This document shows, in pieces, positions 25,707-35,697 of a DNA stretch of 64,000 nucleotides. A program made the position numbers and the translations under genes. Within the stretch, counting starts at the first letter, position 1. The number at the start of each line of letters is the position of its first letter. Source of the stretch: an uncultured Pseudoteredinibacter sp. (GTDB lineage: Bacteria > Pseudomonadota > Gammaproteobacteria > Pseudomonadales > Cellvibrionaceae); NCBI RefSeq assembly GCF_947500695.1, contig NZ_CANMSS010000008.1:124001-188000 (forward strand). Reading direction: 5' to 3'. The notes beneath the pieces are model-generated. The model did not search any database and was not told where the DNA came from. It saw only the letters and a program-made list of their open reading frames with translations.

Positions 25707-26258
25707 TTATTGCATAACAAAGTTGGTAAACAAAACCTGCTCGACGCCAGGCTCACCAATTTCTCTGTCCATCATGGTTTGAACTTCTTCCAGCGCCAAT
25801 TGACGTACCAGCTCTTTGCCTTCTGGTGTTTGCAACTCTTCATAGATCTGTCCGCTGAACAGCATCACCAAGGCGTTGCGAATCATCGGCATATGCAGCT
25901 CTGCAGCAGATAGAGCCTGATCAGTACGCATCATTAAGGTCACCTCAGCCTGAAGGTAACGCTGACGCCCACGCGCTTCAAAATTTACGATAATGGCAGG
26001 CTTGAGCGGCAAGTAGATGGCCGACGGAGTCGGCTCAGCGGCTTCCATTTCATCGCCTTCTTCGCCTTCCTCAGCCTCCTCTGAATTTTCTTCGCCTTCA
26101 CCTTCACCCTCTTCTGTTTGTTCTGTCTTTGCTTCATCAAAGAAGCCCAATGCAAACAAGGTTCCACCGACTGAGGCGCCAATCAATACCAAGCCCAACA
26201 CAATAAAGATGATGAGTTTCTTTTTTCCGCCGCCAGAGGATTCGTTTTCTTCAGCCAT
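25707..26258 (-). CDS. fliL: Flagellar basal body-associated protein FliL
   Basis: FliL is a single-pass inner-membrane protein that surrounds the stator. It has 183 residues: a short cytoplasmic N-terminus, one membrane segment (LIIFIVLGLVLIGASVGGTL, about 14-33), an unusually acidic linker (about 45-75, mostly Glu and Gly) and the periplasmic stomatin-like domain ending VEQVLFTNFVMQ. A near-perfect sigma54 promoter lies about 50 bases upstream, so it leads the fliLMNOPQR-flhB transcript. Confidence 0.94.
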   Translation of the reverse strand: MAEENESSGGGKKKLIIFIVLGLVLIGASVGGTLFALGFFDEAKTEQTEEGEGEGEENSEEAEEGEEGDEMEAAEPTPSAIYLPLKPAIIVNFEARGRQRYLQAEVTLMMRTDQALSAAELHMPMIRNALVMLFSGQIYEELQTPEGKELVRQLALEEVQTMMDREIGEPGVEQVLFTNFVMQ

Positions 26259-26307
26259 GGGCTCTCCGTCAATTTCCAGTCACTTCTTGGATTACGCATA
26301 TAGTTGA

Positions 26308-26322
26308 GCAAGAGCCGTGCCA
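26308..26322 (-). promoter_or_regulatory. Sigma54 promoter of fliL operon
   Basis: Minus-strand TGGCACGGCTCTTGC matches all 11 defined consensus positions. It is the best sigma54 site in the window and lies 50 bases before the fliL start. Confidence 0.85.
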
Positions 26323-26539
26323 TTATTTTGCCTAGGGCTTCTTACTCTCTTTCAGCATAGTTCAATGAGCATATATCAGCGTCGATTGTGCTTTTATGTG
26401 CAATCTGAAGTCTGGCTTTGATGGCAATTAAGGAATTGAGAAGCCCCCTGCTAGCAAGTCAGAGGTATCGCTAACAAGGAGGCTACTGAAGGAGCTTTGG
26501 AGACGGTTAAATTAAACAAACACAGCGCCAATATGGCAC

Positions 26540-28123
26540 TTAAACATACGAATCCACCAGAGAAAGCGACTGCCGCAAAGGCTGCTGAACCGCTTCAGTT
26601 TCGACCAAATCATCATCAAAAGCTGCGCGCGAACCACCAGAGTCACCCTCAGAATGCTGTTGCGCGCCTTCACCGCCAACGTTTACATCCGCAAGGTTCA
26701 AGCCTTGTTCTTGAAACATTTCACGCAAACGGCTTGAGCTTTGATCCAACGCTTCGCGCACACTGGCATGGGGGCTATTGAAACTAACCTGGGCCTGCTC
26801 CTGATTTAATTGAATTTTGATCTGCAAGCTTCCCAGCTCAGGAGGATCAAGACGTATTTCCGCTTTGGATATATTTCTAGCTGAGAACCAGGCGACCTTT
26901 TCAGCTATTTCAGCTTTCCACTGGGGCTGAGCAATATCAGATTGCATGGTACTGCGACCTTGTACATCGGCTCCGCGCTGTAACTGAAAACTATGCTCCA
27001 TACCGCTGGTTCGGCCTAGGCTTTGACTATGGCTCACACCCGTGCTTTCTCCATATGCGCTAGCACTCGGGGCACTTGATACTTCCTTAAATAGCTGATT
27101 AGTGGTTAATTTTGAAATCGGCGCCAGCTCAGCACTCGCGCTTTTTAGTTTTGGATCGCTTACGGTAGACAGACTCAAGTCAGACGCTAGTTCCTCAGCA
27201 CCCTCTTCCGTTGGGTTGTTGCTGGTCTCTGGCAAAATGGATGAGCTTTGATTCTGCCGGTTTATGCTTGCTAGCTTAGCCGCCAGCTCCGCATCAATGG
27301 TTTTGACGCTGTTTGTTTCAGAAGCCTGAACAGTTGCTGCAGGTGCTGCGGCTTGTAAAAGCGAAGAGTCATCTAGGATCAAATCCCCTGTTTGTGATTC
27401 TTCAGTAAGCGGCTGATCATCTGGCAGTTCAACCACCGCAAGCGCCTCGGCATCAAGCTCTACTTCCGTATTTTCACCAGAAAATAATATAGCCCCCGAA
27501 TCCAACCCTAGATCTTCTCCAGTGGGCAATTCATCGCTAGTAGTCATAGTATCAGATTCGACCGAGGACTCAGGAATCGACACCCCAAGCAAGGCCAGAA
27601 TAAATTTTTCCTCAGAACTCATATCGCCGTATGTTGTCTCATCAGGCACTAACGGCACTTCATTTGACTGGGGTTCACTTTTTGTTTCGTTTGGCTTGCC
27701 CGCTCCGCTCTCTGTGCCGCGCTCGGTTTCTTCTGAACGATTCAGCTTTTCCGATCTTCCAACAGCCCCATCAGGCTTTTCTTGAGCAGGCTGCGCCCGG
27801 TGATTGTCAGCGCGATCATTGTCTCGTCGACTGGACGAAACGTCCTGCCGATGGTTGCTGCGATTTCGGGAGTGGTCCAATTCTCTGCTACTATTAGCCG
27901 AATCACTTTTATCTCTAGAGTTATCATTGGCTTGGCGGCGCGAATAATCAGGCCCTTCTCCTAACTCAGAAGCGCTGGCACTGCCTGTCTGTTGCCCTAA
28001 CTGAGATTGCGCAGCCCAGTGCTCAGAGAAGCTCGTACCAGCTGTTTGTCGAGACGAGTTCTTTGGCGTCGGGTTGACCGATGACAGACTATTCAGAAGA
28101 AGATCACTTGTTGTCGCTGGCAT
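26540..28123 (-). CDS. fliK: Flagellar hook-length control protein FliK
   Basis: FliK measures hook length and triggers the FlhB switch. The 527-residue protein has a low-complexity Ser/Asp/Glu/Arg-rich N-terminal ruler region and a conserved C-terminal Flg_hook domain (about 410-495) with ISKAEIRLDPPELGSLQIKI and SPHASVREALDQSSSRLREM. The length is at the upper end for the family, as expected for a variable ruler. It has its own sigma54 promoter upstream. Confidence 0.93.
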   Translation of the reverse strand: MPATTSDLLLNSLSSVNPTPKNSSRQTAGTSFSEHWAAQSQLGQQTGSASASELGEGPDYSRRQANDNSRDKSDSANSSRELDHSRNRSNHRQDVSSSRRDNDRADNHRAQPAQEKPDGAVGRSEKLNRSEETERGTESGAGKPNETKSEPQSNEVPLVPDETTYGDMSSEEKFILALLGVSIPESSVESDTMTTSDELPTGEDLGLDSGAILFSGENTEVELDAEALAVVELPDDQPLTEESQTGDLILDDSSLLQAAAPAATVQASETNSVKTIDAELAAKLASINRQNQSSSILPETSNNPTEEGAEELASDLSLSTVSDPKLKSASAELAPISKLTTNQLFKEVSSAPSASAYGESTGVSHSQSLGRTSGMEHSFQLQRGADVQGRSTMQSDIAQPQWKAEIAEKVAWFSARNISKAEIRLDPPELGSLQIKIQLNQEQAQVSFNSPHASVREALDQSSSRLREMFQEQGLNLADVNVGGEGAQQHSEGDSGGSRAAFDDDLVETEAVQQPLRQSLSLVDSYV

Positions 28124-28276
28124 GGATTTTCATTTCCTATTGATTCAACAGCGGCAAGTTTTTGCCTGCATCTGAGGCTCGAAGCACTCAGAGCACGAAA
28201 AACGCTACCGCATTTATGATTTATAGCGCGAACCGGGTGATTTATGAGTAAGCACGGCTATTAGCTGAATGGATTT

Positions 28277-28291
28277 GCAATTCCGATGCCA
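28277..28291 (-). promoter_or_regulatory. Sigma54 promoter of fliK
   Basis: Minus-strand TGGCATCGGAATTGC; 9 of 11 consensus positions and correct spacing. It lies 154 bases before the fliK start and after the hpt stop. Confidence 0.7.
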
Positions 28292-28360
28292 GAATTCCTT
28301 AGCGATTAAAACCGACTAAGTTAGCGAAGTATTAAAGAAGTTTATTATTGATTAGGCTAA

Positions 28361-28702
28361 TTACTGCGACGGGATGTCAGAAAAGTAGGCGCGTATATGT
28401 TCGAACTCGGTTTTAAGTTTAGGCAACAAATAAGTCATTGAACTTTGGTCACCCTCCCTGCCTGCTAATACCAGCTGGTGGCATAGCTCTTCCATAGTTA
28501 AAGCACCAATATTTGCACTACTGCCCTTGAGGCTGTGGGCGGCACTTACTACATCGGAAAATTCTGAAGCCGCAATGGACTCCTGAATTTTTTTAAGACG
28601 GAAGTCAGAGTCAGAACGGTAGGTATCAATAAGCAAATTAAAATCTTCGCCCATTAAATCACGTAATTCGTTCAGCAGATGTTCATTTAGCACCGCCACC
28701 AT
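28361..28702 (-). CDS. Histidine phosphotransfer (Hpt) protein, HptB-like
   Basis: A 113-residue single Hpt domain with the phospho-acceptor histidine in AAHSLKGSSANIGA (about residues 54-67). In P. putida and relatives an HptB gene lies at the same place, between fliJ and fliK, together with the response regulator HsbR and the anti-sigma antagonist HsbA, linking sensor kinases to FlgM and to biofilm control. Here only the Hpt gene remains. Its kinase partners are not in the window. Confidence 0.9.
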   Translation of the reverse strand: MVAVLNEHLLNELRDLMGEDFNLLIDTYRSDSDFRLKKIQESIAASEFSDVVSAAHSLKGSSANIGALTMEELCHQLVLAGREGDQSSMTYLLPKLKTEFEHIRAYFSDIPSQ

Positions 28703-28805
28703 GTTCCTACTCCCGCCCTGGATAGATTTGCGCCTTGATTAGCAAAGCTACGCCATCACTTTAACGAGCCTAACCCTTTAGGACAAGTATTTATCGCTAC
28801 AAGGT

Positions 28806-29255
28806 TTACCCTGCCGACATTCTCCGTGACGCCTTCTGAGTACTCAATTCATCAATGAGCTTTTGTTCTTGCTGATCAACAAGAGCTTGCTCTTCCTTAA
28901 GATAACGTGCAATCAGATCTTCCAGCTTACTGATCTTCTGGTTTTGCTGATGCCACAACTCCATGATGGCTTCGCAGTGTTCATTGACCTTTTGAACCAT
29001 TGCACCCTGCTGATCACAGGCCAATTGCATCCTCTGAATAAAATTTCTTTGCCGCTGCATACTCTGCACATCGGTTTGTCTTAGCGAACGAACCGATGAT
29101 AAATACTCATCTCGATAGCTTTCTAGCTGGCTTAGCTTATCCTGCTCTTGGGCCAGCTTTTCTTGGTGCTGCGACAGCTGCTGACCAATCGTGTCCAGCT
29201 CTTTTTGGTTTAGACTCAATACAATGGCTAAACGTTTGCTACGCAATTTAGCCAC
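28806..29255 (-). CDS. fliJ: Flagellar export chaperone/stalk protein FliJ
   Basis: FliJ is the coiled-coil stalk of the export ATPase. The 149-residue protein is predicted almost entirely coiled coil (Gln, Leu, Glu, Lys rich). An ATG at 29288 is possible, but the GTG at 29255 has AGAGG 8 bases ahead and gives the start [13 protein letters not shown], which aligns with the MA-x-SRAARLAPV start of Pseudomonas FliJ. The GTG overlaps the fliI stop by 8 bases, implying translational coupling. Confidence 0.9.
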   Translation of the reverse strand: MAKLRSKRLAIVLSLNQKELDTIGQQLSQHQEKLAQEQDKLSQLESYRDEYLSSVRSLRQTDVQSMQRQRNFIQRMQLACDQQGAMVQKVNEHCEAIMELWHQQNQKISKLEDLIARYLKEEQALVDQQEQKLIDELSTQKASRRMSAG

Positions 29256-30603
29256 CCGCGTTTGCCTCTGACACTGACAATACCTCATCTAACATAGTGC
29301 GGGCCGAATTATAGCCCACCGCTTCGTTCATGCCCTGACACACAAACTGGCGCAATTTTGGTGCTCTATCAATAGCCAAATCTACCTCGGGATTACTGCC
29401 CGGGCGGTAGGCGCCAATGCTAATCAGATCTTTGTTCTCTTGATAAATTGCCAATAGACGCTTAAAGGCCTGCATCTTTTGTAATTGCTCAGGCGCGACA
29501 ATATTCGGCATCGCTCTTGAGATAGAAGCCTCCACGTCAATAGCCGGATAAATCCCTTCTTCTGCCAAGCGGCGCGATAAGACGATATGTCCATCCAAAA
29601 TAGCTCGCGCCGAATCGGCCACCGGATCTTGTAAATCATCACCCTCGGTCAGTACTGTGTAAAATGCCGTAATTGAACCACCGCCTGCTTCACCATTGCC
29701 AGCTCGTTCAACTAATTGCGGTAGTTTGGCGAATACTGACGGCGGATATCCTTTGGTAGCAGGCGGCTCGCCGACAGCTAAGGAAACCTCGCGCTGGGCT
29801 TGGGCATAGCGAGTCAGTGAATCCATCAGCAACAATACATTTTTACCTTGATCACGATAATACTCAGCCACACGGCAACAAAGTTCCGAGGCCCGCAGGC
29901 GCATCAATGGCGCATCATCAGCAGGTGAGGCTACCACTACGGCTCGTTTGAGCCCTTCTTCACCCAAACTGTGATCAATAAATTCTTTAACTTCTCGACC
30001 ACGCTCGCCGATTAAACCCACCACAACCACATCGGCGTTAGTAAAACGCGTCATCATACCGAGCAGCACACTTTTACCCACGCCACTGCCTGCAAAAAGC
30101 CCTAAACGCTGCCCTCGCCCCACTGTCAACAAAGCATTGATCGCTCGGATTCCGACATCCATTGGCTCTTTAATAGGATCCCGTGAGAGAGGATTAATAA
30201 TTTCAGGGAGTAACTTTAGGCGATCTTTTGCACGCAGCGGCCCATGACCATCGATAGGTTTACCAATACCATTGATTACCCGCCCTAGCATCTCATCGCC
30301 AATTGGAATTTGAGCAGCCTGGGTGACCGGACGAACAATCGCGCCAGGCTCAACACCGGCAAAATGCGTAATCGGCATCAAGTAAACTTTTTGTCCATTA
30401 AAGCCAACCACTTCAGCTTCAATCTCGACACCTGATTGATTAATGATCTGACAAGTTTGCCCAAGACTTGTACGCAAGCCTTCAGCTTCTAGGGTCATAC
30501 CTACAAGACGTGTTAGACGGCCTTCGGCAACATAGTCGTAGCTGAATTTTTCAGTGTTTTGGGGTGGGGTTAGAGCACTTAACTCAGCGCAAATATTTTT
30601 CAT
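29248..30603 (-). CDS. fliI: Flagellar export ATPase FliI
   Basis: A 451-residue F1-beta-like ATPase that energises flagellar export. Walker A is [15 protein letters not shown] (about residues 169-183), Walker [17 protein letters not shown], and the family block [17 protein letters not shown] follows. Length matches the family. It lies between fliH and fliJ. Confidence 0.96.
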   Translation of the reverse strand: MKNICAELSALTPPQNTEKFSYDYVAEGRLTRLVGMTLEAEGLRTSLGQTCQIINQSGVEIEAEVVGFNGQKVYLMPITHFAGVEPGAIVRPVTQAAQIPIGDEMLGRVINGIGKPIDGHGPLRAKDRLKLLPEIINPLSRDPIKEPMDVGIRAINALLTVGRGQRLGLFAGSGVGKSVLLGMMTRFTNADVVVVGLIGERGREVKEFIDHSLGEEGLKRAVVVASPADDAPLMRLRASELCCRVAEYYRDQGKNVLLLMDSLTRYAQAQREVSLAVGEPPATKGYPPSVFAKLPQLVERAGNGEAGGGSITAFYTVLTEGDDLQDPVADSARAILDGHIVLSRRLAEEGIYPAIDVEASISRAMPNIVAPEQLQKMQAFKRLLAIYQENKDLISIGAYRPGSNPEVDLAIDRAPKLRQFVCQGMNEAVGYNSARTMLDEVLSVSEANAGG

Positions 30604-30654
30604 GGCATTGCCATCTCGTACATTTTTACGATAGAAATTTCTGAATCAGAAATA

Positions 30655-31551
30655 TCAATTGGTATTTACTGGTGCTGGACTAATGGAAGCCTCCTCTTCA
30701 TCTAGGACATCCATTGCTTGCTCTAAATCTTGATTAAGCTCTTGCTGAATTTGGACCTGAGCAACTTGCGTTTGAATTTTAATTTCTTCTTCACTTGCAG
30801 CCAGTTCAGCATTGGAAAACTGCTCCAGCAAAGCCTGCCAACGTGATTCAAAATCAAGCACCACACGACTGTGCTCGCTACTAACAACGCAATCCCAGTT
30901 ACCCAAACTCTCATCAGTACTGAAAGACAATTGACAATCTTCAATTGATAAAGCCGCCTTCACAGAATCAAGCGACCCCGGGTGTAATTTAATGGTTAAT
31001 TCTTGAGGTTTGCCAGGCAAACTAGCGACGCCCTTTTTAATAAAATCAATAAGCACAATTGGCGAGCTTTGTAATTCTTTTTCAATAAACTGACGGGCAA
31101 GCCCTGTAACCATATTCAGGATTAAAGGCTTAAGTTGATCTTGCTGCTCGATGTGGCATCGTTGTATTTGATCAACAATCTGGGAGAACTGTTTAGTTTG
31201 GCCACTTAAGCTGGGCTCAAGCTCGGCTCTAATATCTTTTTCACCTTGCGTGCGCCCCTCTTGAAGACCTGCCTCCAAGCCATGCTTTTGTCCTTCGTCA
31301 TAGCCTGTTTGGTAGCCTTCCTTATGTGCTTGCAAACGTATCTCTTCGAGCTGCTGCGCCGTTAACGGCTCTACCTCTTGCTCAAACTCATCGATAGATT
31401 CGTCTTCACCCACTTGAGCTGCGGCTCGATCTTGAGCGAGCTTTTCTTCAGAGGCGATAATTGATGAAGAGCTTTCATCAAAAGACGGGAGTGTCCAACT
31501 GCTATATTCCTGATTATTTACTGACACTGCACCATCACCCTTTTTACTCAC
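30655..31551 (-). CDS. fliH: Flagellar export regulator FliH
   Basis: FliH is the peripheral stalk and negative regulator of FliI. The 298-residue protein has a variable acidic N-terminus, the Gly-x-x-x-Gly helix (EGYQTGYDEGQKHGLEAGLQ, about residues 98-117), and a C-terminal domain related to V-ATPase subunit E. No ATG is available near the start; two GTG codons are in frame (31557, 31551). AAAGG lies 5 bases before GTG 31551 and directly abuts 31557, so 31551 is used. Confidence 0.9.
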   Translation of the reverse strand: MSKKGDGAVSVNNQEYSSWTLPSFDESSSSIIASEEKLAQDRAAAQVGEDESIDEFEQEVEPLTAQQLEEIRLQAHKEGYQTGYDEGQKHGLEAGLQEGRTQGEKDIRAELEPSLSGQTKQFSQIVDQIQRCHIEQQDQLKPLILNMVTGLARQFIEKELQSSPIVLIDFIKKGVASLPGKPQELTIKLHPGSLDSVKAALSIEDCQLSFSTDESLGNWDCVVSSEHSRVVLDFESRWQALLEQFSNAELAASEEEIKIQTQVAQVQIQQELNQDLEQAMDVLDEEEASISPAPVNTN

Positions 31552-31620
31552 ACTCACCTTTATTAACAGCTCTATTAGCAGCTTTGCTCAGAGCCGTTAA
31601 TATCTGCCATTCATGCTACT

Positions 31621-32646
31621 TTAAAGCATCTGCTCGCCGCCACCGCCGAGCATAATCTCGCCGGCGTCAGCCATTCTTCGAGCGATAACCAGAATTTCTT
31701 TCTGGGCCGCTTCCACCTCGGACAAGCGCACCGGACCTTTCGCTTCAAGGTCATCACGCAGCAACTCAGCGGCGCGTTTAGACATGTTCTTAAAGATTTT
31801 CTCTTGTAAGGTAACGTCGGCACCTTTCAGCGCAATGATCAGCATCTCGGAGGAAACTTCACGCAGTAAGGCCTGAATACCACGGTCATCCACTTCTTGC
31901 AGGTTATCAAAGATAAACATCAGATCTTGGATCTGCTGCGCCATTTGCTCATCGATTTCCTTAATGGACTCCATCAACTCGCCTTCAACAGCGCCGCCCA
32001 AGTTGTTCATGATTTCAGCGGCTACCTGCAGACCACCCATATCCTTACCTTGACTGGTCGCACTGCCAGAGAATTGCTTCTCAAGAATATCGTTAAATTC
32101 CTGCAACGCAGAAGGCTGTACAGTTTCTAACGAGGCCACGCGCATCATAATATCGAGTCGTACCTTATCCGGCATAAAGCTCAACACTTCGGCCGACTGA
32201 TCTGAATCTAGGTAGGCAACTACAATGGCCTGAATCTGCGGATGCTCATCGCGAATAATATCGGCAATGGAACGTGGCTCCATCCAACGTAAAGTATCCA
32301 AGCCAGCGGTATTACCATCCATCAAGATGCGGTCGATTAAGCTACCCGCTTTATCTTCGCCTAAAGCGGCCACCAACATCTTACGAATATAATCATCAGA
32401 GCCAACACCAAGCCCGGTAAGTGATTTCACATCGTCAAGAAACTTACCCATGACGACTTCCACTTCCTTCTGGTGGATATAGCCCAAGTCGGTCATCACT
32501 GAACCAAGGCGATGTACTTCTTTTGGCCCTAGATGTTTTAGAATTTCAGCCGCATCAGCTTCACCAAGCGCCATCAACAGAATGGCTGCCTGCTCAATTT
32601 CGGTACGCGTTGAACTGCCTTCGACTTGATTTTGATCTTCAGCCAT
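31621..32646 (-). CDS. fliG: Flagellar motor switch protein FliG
   Basis: FliG is the rotor part that meets the stator. The 341-residue protein has the N-terminal FliF-binding domain (AILLMALGEADAAEILKHLG), the middle domain with the EHPQ motif (DEHPQIQAIVVAYL) and the C-terminal charged torque helix (about 280-310, IALKGADVTLQEKIFKNMSK). It starts 2 bases after fliF stops, so the two are coupled. Confidence 0.97.
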   Translation of the reverse strand: MAEDQNQVEGSSTRTEIEQAAILLMALGEADAAEILKHLGPKEVHRLGSVMTDLGYIHQKEVEVVMGKFLDDVKSLTGLGVGSDDYIRKMLVAALGEDKAGSLIDRILMDGNTAGLDTLRWMEPRSIADIIRDEHPQIQAIVVAYLDSDQSAEVLSFMPDKVRLDIMMRVASLETVQPSALQEFNDILEKQFSGSATSQGKDMGGLQVAAEIMNNLGGAVEGELMESIKEIDEQMAQQIQDLMFIFDNLQEVDDRGIQALLREVSSEMLIIALKGADVTLQEKIFKNMSKRAAELLRDDLEAKGPVRLSEVEAAQKEILVIARRMADAGEIMLGGGGEQML

Positions 32647-32648
32647 TA

Positions 32649-34355
32649 CTACTCTTCCTCAGTTACCCAGGCTTTAATTACCAGAGCCACACGGCCGGCA
32701 TCTTCAGCAATAAGCGCTTTCACCGTATTGAGCTGGGTTTCGTAATTTTCATCCGGGCTTGGCAATGCCAAGGTTTCACCACCGGTTAAGGTCACTGCAT
32801 CATCAGCTAGCGAATCGAAGCCTTCCATTTCGACAGCGGCTAGCTCAGCCAGCTGAGCGGCCTCTTCGGCTTCCCGACGCTCACGTCCAGATTCTGCTAG
32901 GTTCTTCAGCAATGGACGTAATAAGCCCAACAATAAGATAAGGATAATCAATAAACCCACAGCCTGCTTAGTTAAGTTACCAAACCAAGCTTGCTCCCAG
33001 ACCGGAGGTTCTTCTAAGACCTCTTCGTCTTTTGCGATAAAGGGCGAGTTCAAAACATTGACGCTATCACCGCGGGCTGAAGAAAAGCCTACCGCGTCGC
33101 GAACCAAAATCGTCATGCGGTCCAACTCATCCTGCGCCCAAGGCACACGACTGGCCTGGCCACTCTGGGCATCCATTGCGACCTTGTCATCAATAACCAC
33201 TGCAACGGTGAGTCGCTTGATATTGCCCTGCTGATGACGCGTGTAGCTAACCGTTCGATCAAGCTCGTAGTTGCGGGTTGCTTGGCTGCGCACACGATCA
33301 TTAGCTCCACGGCCATTGGCATCTCGAGCTTCCGCTTCTTCGGGCGCTTCTGCCATGCCCGGGGGCTGATTAGTCAACGCACCTGGAATGCCTGCGACAA
33401 GATCTGCCCCGCGCTGTTCGTTTAAGGTTTGCTCACTACGAATGGCGGGTAAATCAGGGTTAAATACTTCTTCAGCTTGTTCAACTTGCGTAAAGTCGAC
33501 ATCAGCACTGACCTCAGCTTTGAAGCCTTCTGCACCAACCACCGGCTCTAAAATACTATTAATACGACGCGTAAGATCGTCTTCAACCTTGCGGGTAAAC
33601 TCACGTTGCTTAGCAGCCATCAGCAACTCTTCATTGTCCTCGCCATGGGACAACAGGCTGCCACGCTGATCGACTACGGTTACGTTTTCTAGCTTTAATT
33701 CAGGGATGCTTGAGGCAACTAGATTAGCGATGGCCTTTACTTGCTCGGGCTTTATGCTGCGACCAGCATACAGATCAATAAACACAGAAGCTCTTGGCTC
33801 ACGTGCATCGCGCACAAACACCGATCGCTTGGGAATTGCCAAGTGAACCCTTGCAGCCTTGACCGTTTTAATCGCGGTAATTGTGCGCGCCAACTCGCCT
33901 TCCAAGCTGCGCTTGTAGCGAGCACTTTCCATAAACTGGCTAGTGCCAAGTGGCTGCTCTTGGTCAAGCAGCTCAAAGCCCGTGCCGTCACGGCTTTCAT
34001 TATTAACTTCAGCTAATTTGATTCTGGCTTGATAAATATCTTGCTCGACAACCAAAATGGTATTGTTCTTTTGATCGACCTTATAATCAATTTCACTTTC
34101 TTCTAGCAAACGTGCAATTTCGGGAACGTCAAGAATATTGCTACTGCTAAAGAGTGGACGATAGTTGTCTTCTTGGGTCCATAACACCACCGCAAAGCCA
34201 ATGGCCACGCTGGCGGCTATGCCTACCATTAGGCCAACCTGGCGCATTAAATTAAGATTATTAAAGCCTTCGACCAGGTCCGAGGAAGATTTCTTAGGGC
34301 CGTCGACTCCGCCTTCGTCGGCGAAATCACCCATATCCGTTTCTGCAGTAGACAT
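32649..34355 (-). CDS. fliF: Flagellar MS-ring protein FliF
   Basis: FliF forms the membrane ring. The 568-residue protein has two membrane segments (about 36-58 and 455-475), ring-building motifs between them (EIARLLEESEIDYKVDQKN, RVHLAIPKRSVFVRD) and the C-terminal FliG-binding tail ending ALVIKAWVTEEE. It follows fliE by 17 bases. Confidence 0.96.
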   Translation of the reverse strand: MSTAETDMGDFADEGGVDGPKKSSSDLVEGFNNLNLMRQVGLMVGIAASVAIGFAVVLWTQEDNYRPLFSSSNILDVPEIARLLEESEIDYKVDQKNNTILVVEQDIYQARIKLAEVNNESRDGTGFELLDQEQPLGTSQFMESARYKRSLEGELARTITAIKTVKAARVHLAIPKRSVFVRDAREPRASVFIDLYAGRSIKPEQVKAIANLVASSIPELKLENVTVVDQRGSLLSHGEDNEELLMAAKQREFTRKVEDDLTRRINSILEPVVGAEGFKAEVSADVDFTQVEQAEEVFNPDLPAIRSEQTLNEQRGADLVAGIPGALTNQPPGMAEAPEEAEARDANGRGANDRVRSQATRNYELDRTVSYTRHQQGNIKRLTVAVVIDDKVAMDAQSGQASRVPWAQDELDRMTILVRDAVGFSSARGDSVNVLNSPFIAKDEEVLEEPPVWEQAWFGNLTKQAVGLLIILILLLGLLRPLLKNLAESGRERREAEEAAQLAELAAVEMEGFDSLADDAVTLTGGETLALPSPDENYETQLNTVKALIAEDAGRVALVIKAWVTEEE

Positions 34356-34372
34356 ATCAATCAGCCCCTAAA

Positions 34373-34741
34373 TTACATTGGCATGTTCATAACGTCGCGG
34401 TAGGCGTCTACCAGCTTGTTACGTACCTGCAGCATTGACTGAAAACTGACAGAGGCTTTTTGAGAAGCAATCATGACATCAGTCACATCAACCGATTTGT
34501 CACCCTGCTCATAACGCGTTGCCAACGCAGCGGATTCTTTTTGCACACTATTCACTTTATTGATGGCCTGCCCCATCATTTCACTGAAGGAAGGAGTTTC
34601 TTGGGCCCCTTGAACCTTCACACCGGGACGCACGGTAGAGGCGACTTGATCGACAGCGCCGGGGCCATTAAAAGCCTGGGTTTGTGATTTTAAAGTCCGC
34701 ATTTCTACTAGTAAGCGATTAATATCTACTCGGTCTGTCAT
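34373..34741 (-). CDS. fliE: Flagellar hook-basal body protein FliE
   Basis: FliE links the MS ring to the rod. The 122-residue protein carries the family blocks [40 protein letters not shown] and [19 protein letters not shown] at the C-terminus. It is the first gene of the fliEFGHIJ transcript, with a sigma54 promoter candidate 70-84 bases upstream. Confidence 0.95.
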   Translation of the reverse strand: MTDRVDINRLLVEMRTLKSQTQAFNGPGAVDQVASTVRPGVKVQGAQETPSFSEMMGQAINKVNSVQKESAALATRYEQGDKSVDVTDVMIASQKASVSFQSMLQVRNKLVDAYRDVMNMPM

Positions 34742-34810
34742 GACTCGGCCTTAAGCTCGCAAAGTTATAGTGACAAAAAGCTGGCGTTAACTGCCCTTTA
34801 CGGGATATAT

Positions 34811-34825
34811 GCACAAAGCGGGCCA
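34811..34825 (-). promoter_or_regulatory. Sigma54 promoter of fliE
   Basis: Minus-strand TGGCCCGCTTTGTGC; 9 of 11 consensus positions and correct spacing, 70 bases before the fliE start. Confidence 0.6.
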
Positions 34826-34958
34826 GATGTTGCCGCATAAACAGCTTAGCGGTGAATGCTTTCCGCTACAGATATAGGAATCAAGAAAGCCGGGGGGACA
34901 AAAGGTTGGCTATGACAGCTTCAAAGCTGAAGCTGTCTAATAAGAAAACGAGGCCAAG

Positions 34959-35123
34959 TCATTCAAAATCAAAGGGAAATTCTTGAGTTTCTCGCCTTAA
35001 GCGAGCTTCTTCAAGGCGATCCTCTAAGCGCCTGCGGGCATCTAATATCTCGACCGTAGGGCTGATTACAGATTCTAGTTGCGGGTCAAATTCTTGCTCT
35101 TGATCTAAGGCTTGATAGTTCAT
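34959..35123 (-). CDS. Small charged protein of 54 residues, PA3496-like
   Basis: ATG 35123, stop 34961-34959. AGGAGT lies 7 bases before the ATG, a clear ribosome binding site. The product starts MNYQALDQEQEF and has a very basic/acidic helix, ILDARRRLEDRLEEARLRRE (residues 26-45), then ends EFPFDFE. This resembles the small 'PA3496 family putative envelope integrity' proteins, which share an ARRRxE-x-x-LE-x-x-RLR helix; that match is from memory and should be treated as tentative. It lies between fliE and the large repeat protein, same strand as fliE. Confidence 0.7.
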   Translation of the reverse strand: MNYQALDQEQEFDPQLESVISPTVEILDARRRLEDRLEEARLRRETQEFPFDFE

Positions 35124-35697
35124 ACCGATACTCCTGTCGCGATATGCACACTGCGCACGTTGGCTAAAAGTGGTTGAACGATGAAGATTTTCCGGCTTCT
35201 CATCGTTGCCAGCTAAGTAGGCTGCATGGCGAAACTTACCGCCCTACTACCCTCACCGTCAAGTGCAATCTACTCGGCCTGAATGACATTTAAATGACAA
35301 ACATTAAGCTATTTATATGCCTGCTTAGGCATGCAACGATCAACTCCTAAAGCAAGATGTTGGCTTCTCGCTCTGGACAAAAGCAAATTATTCGGTCAAC
35401 ACATCGATGTACATGTAGTGAAAGCCTATACAAAGGCTTTGAGATAAAAACCCAAAGAACAAAGTTTCATCATCAACATTCCGCTCGTACATTAGAGATA
35501 AGCTTGAGAAATCACTCTAATACTTACATACCAACAAAAAAAACCGCTCAAACCTTAGCCTCATAACTACTTCGTATTTTCTCCTCAAAAGATAGAAGCC
35601 GTTAACAAAATTCGTATCATCCACTTGATGAATAATACTGAGGGCATGGATTTTTTGCTGCCCTAACAATTTTCTGCGTAAACAATGGAATCCTACT
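35124..35697. other. Divergent spacer upstream of the repeat-protein gene
   Basis: 574 bases with no convincing gene. It must hold the promoters of the small gene (-) and of the large gene (+). I see no good sigma54 site; a FleQ-box-like sequence is at 35285-35298. The ribosome binding site of the large gene is a modest GGAA about 8 bases before its ATG. Confidence 0.5.
35285..35298 (-). promoter_or_regulatory. Possible FleQ-box-like operator
   Basis: Minus-strand GTCATTTAAATGTC compared with the Pseudomonas FleQ box GTCaNTAAAtTGAC: both outer GTC/GxC arms and the A/T core agree, with three mismatches. It is 160 bases upstream of the 54-residue gene and 400 bases upstream of the repeat-protein gene. 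Confidence 0.35.
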
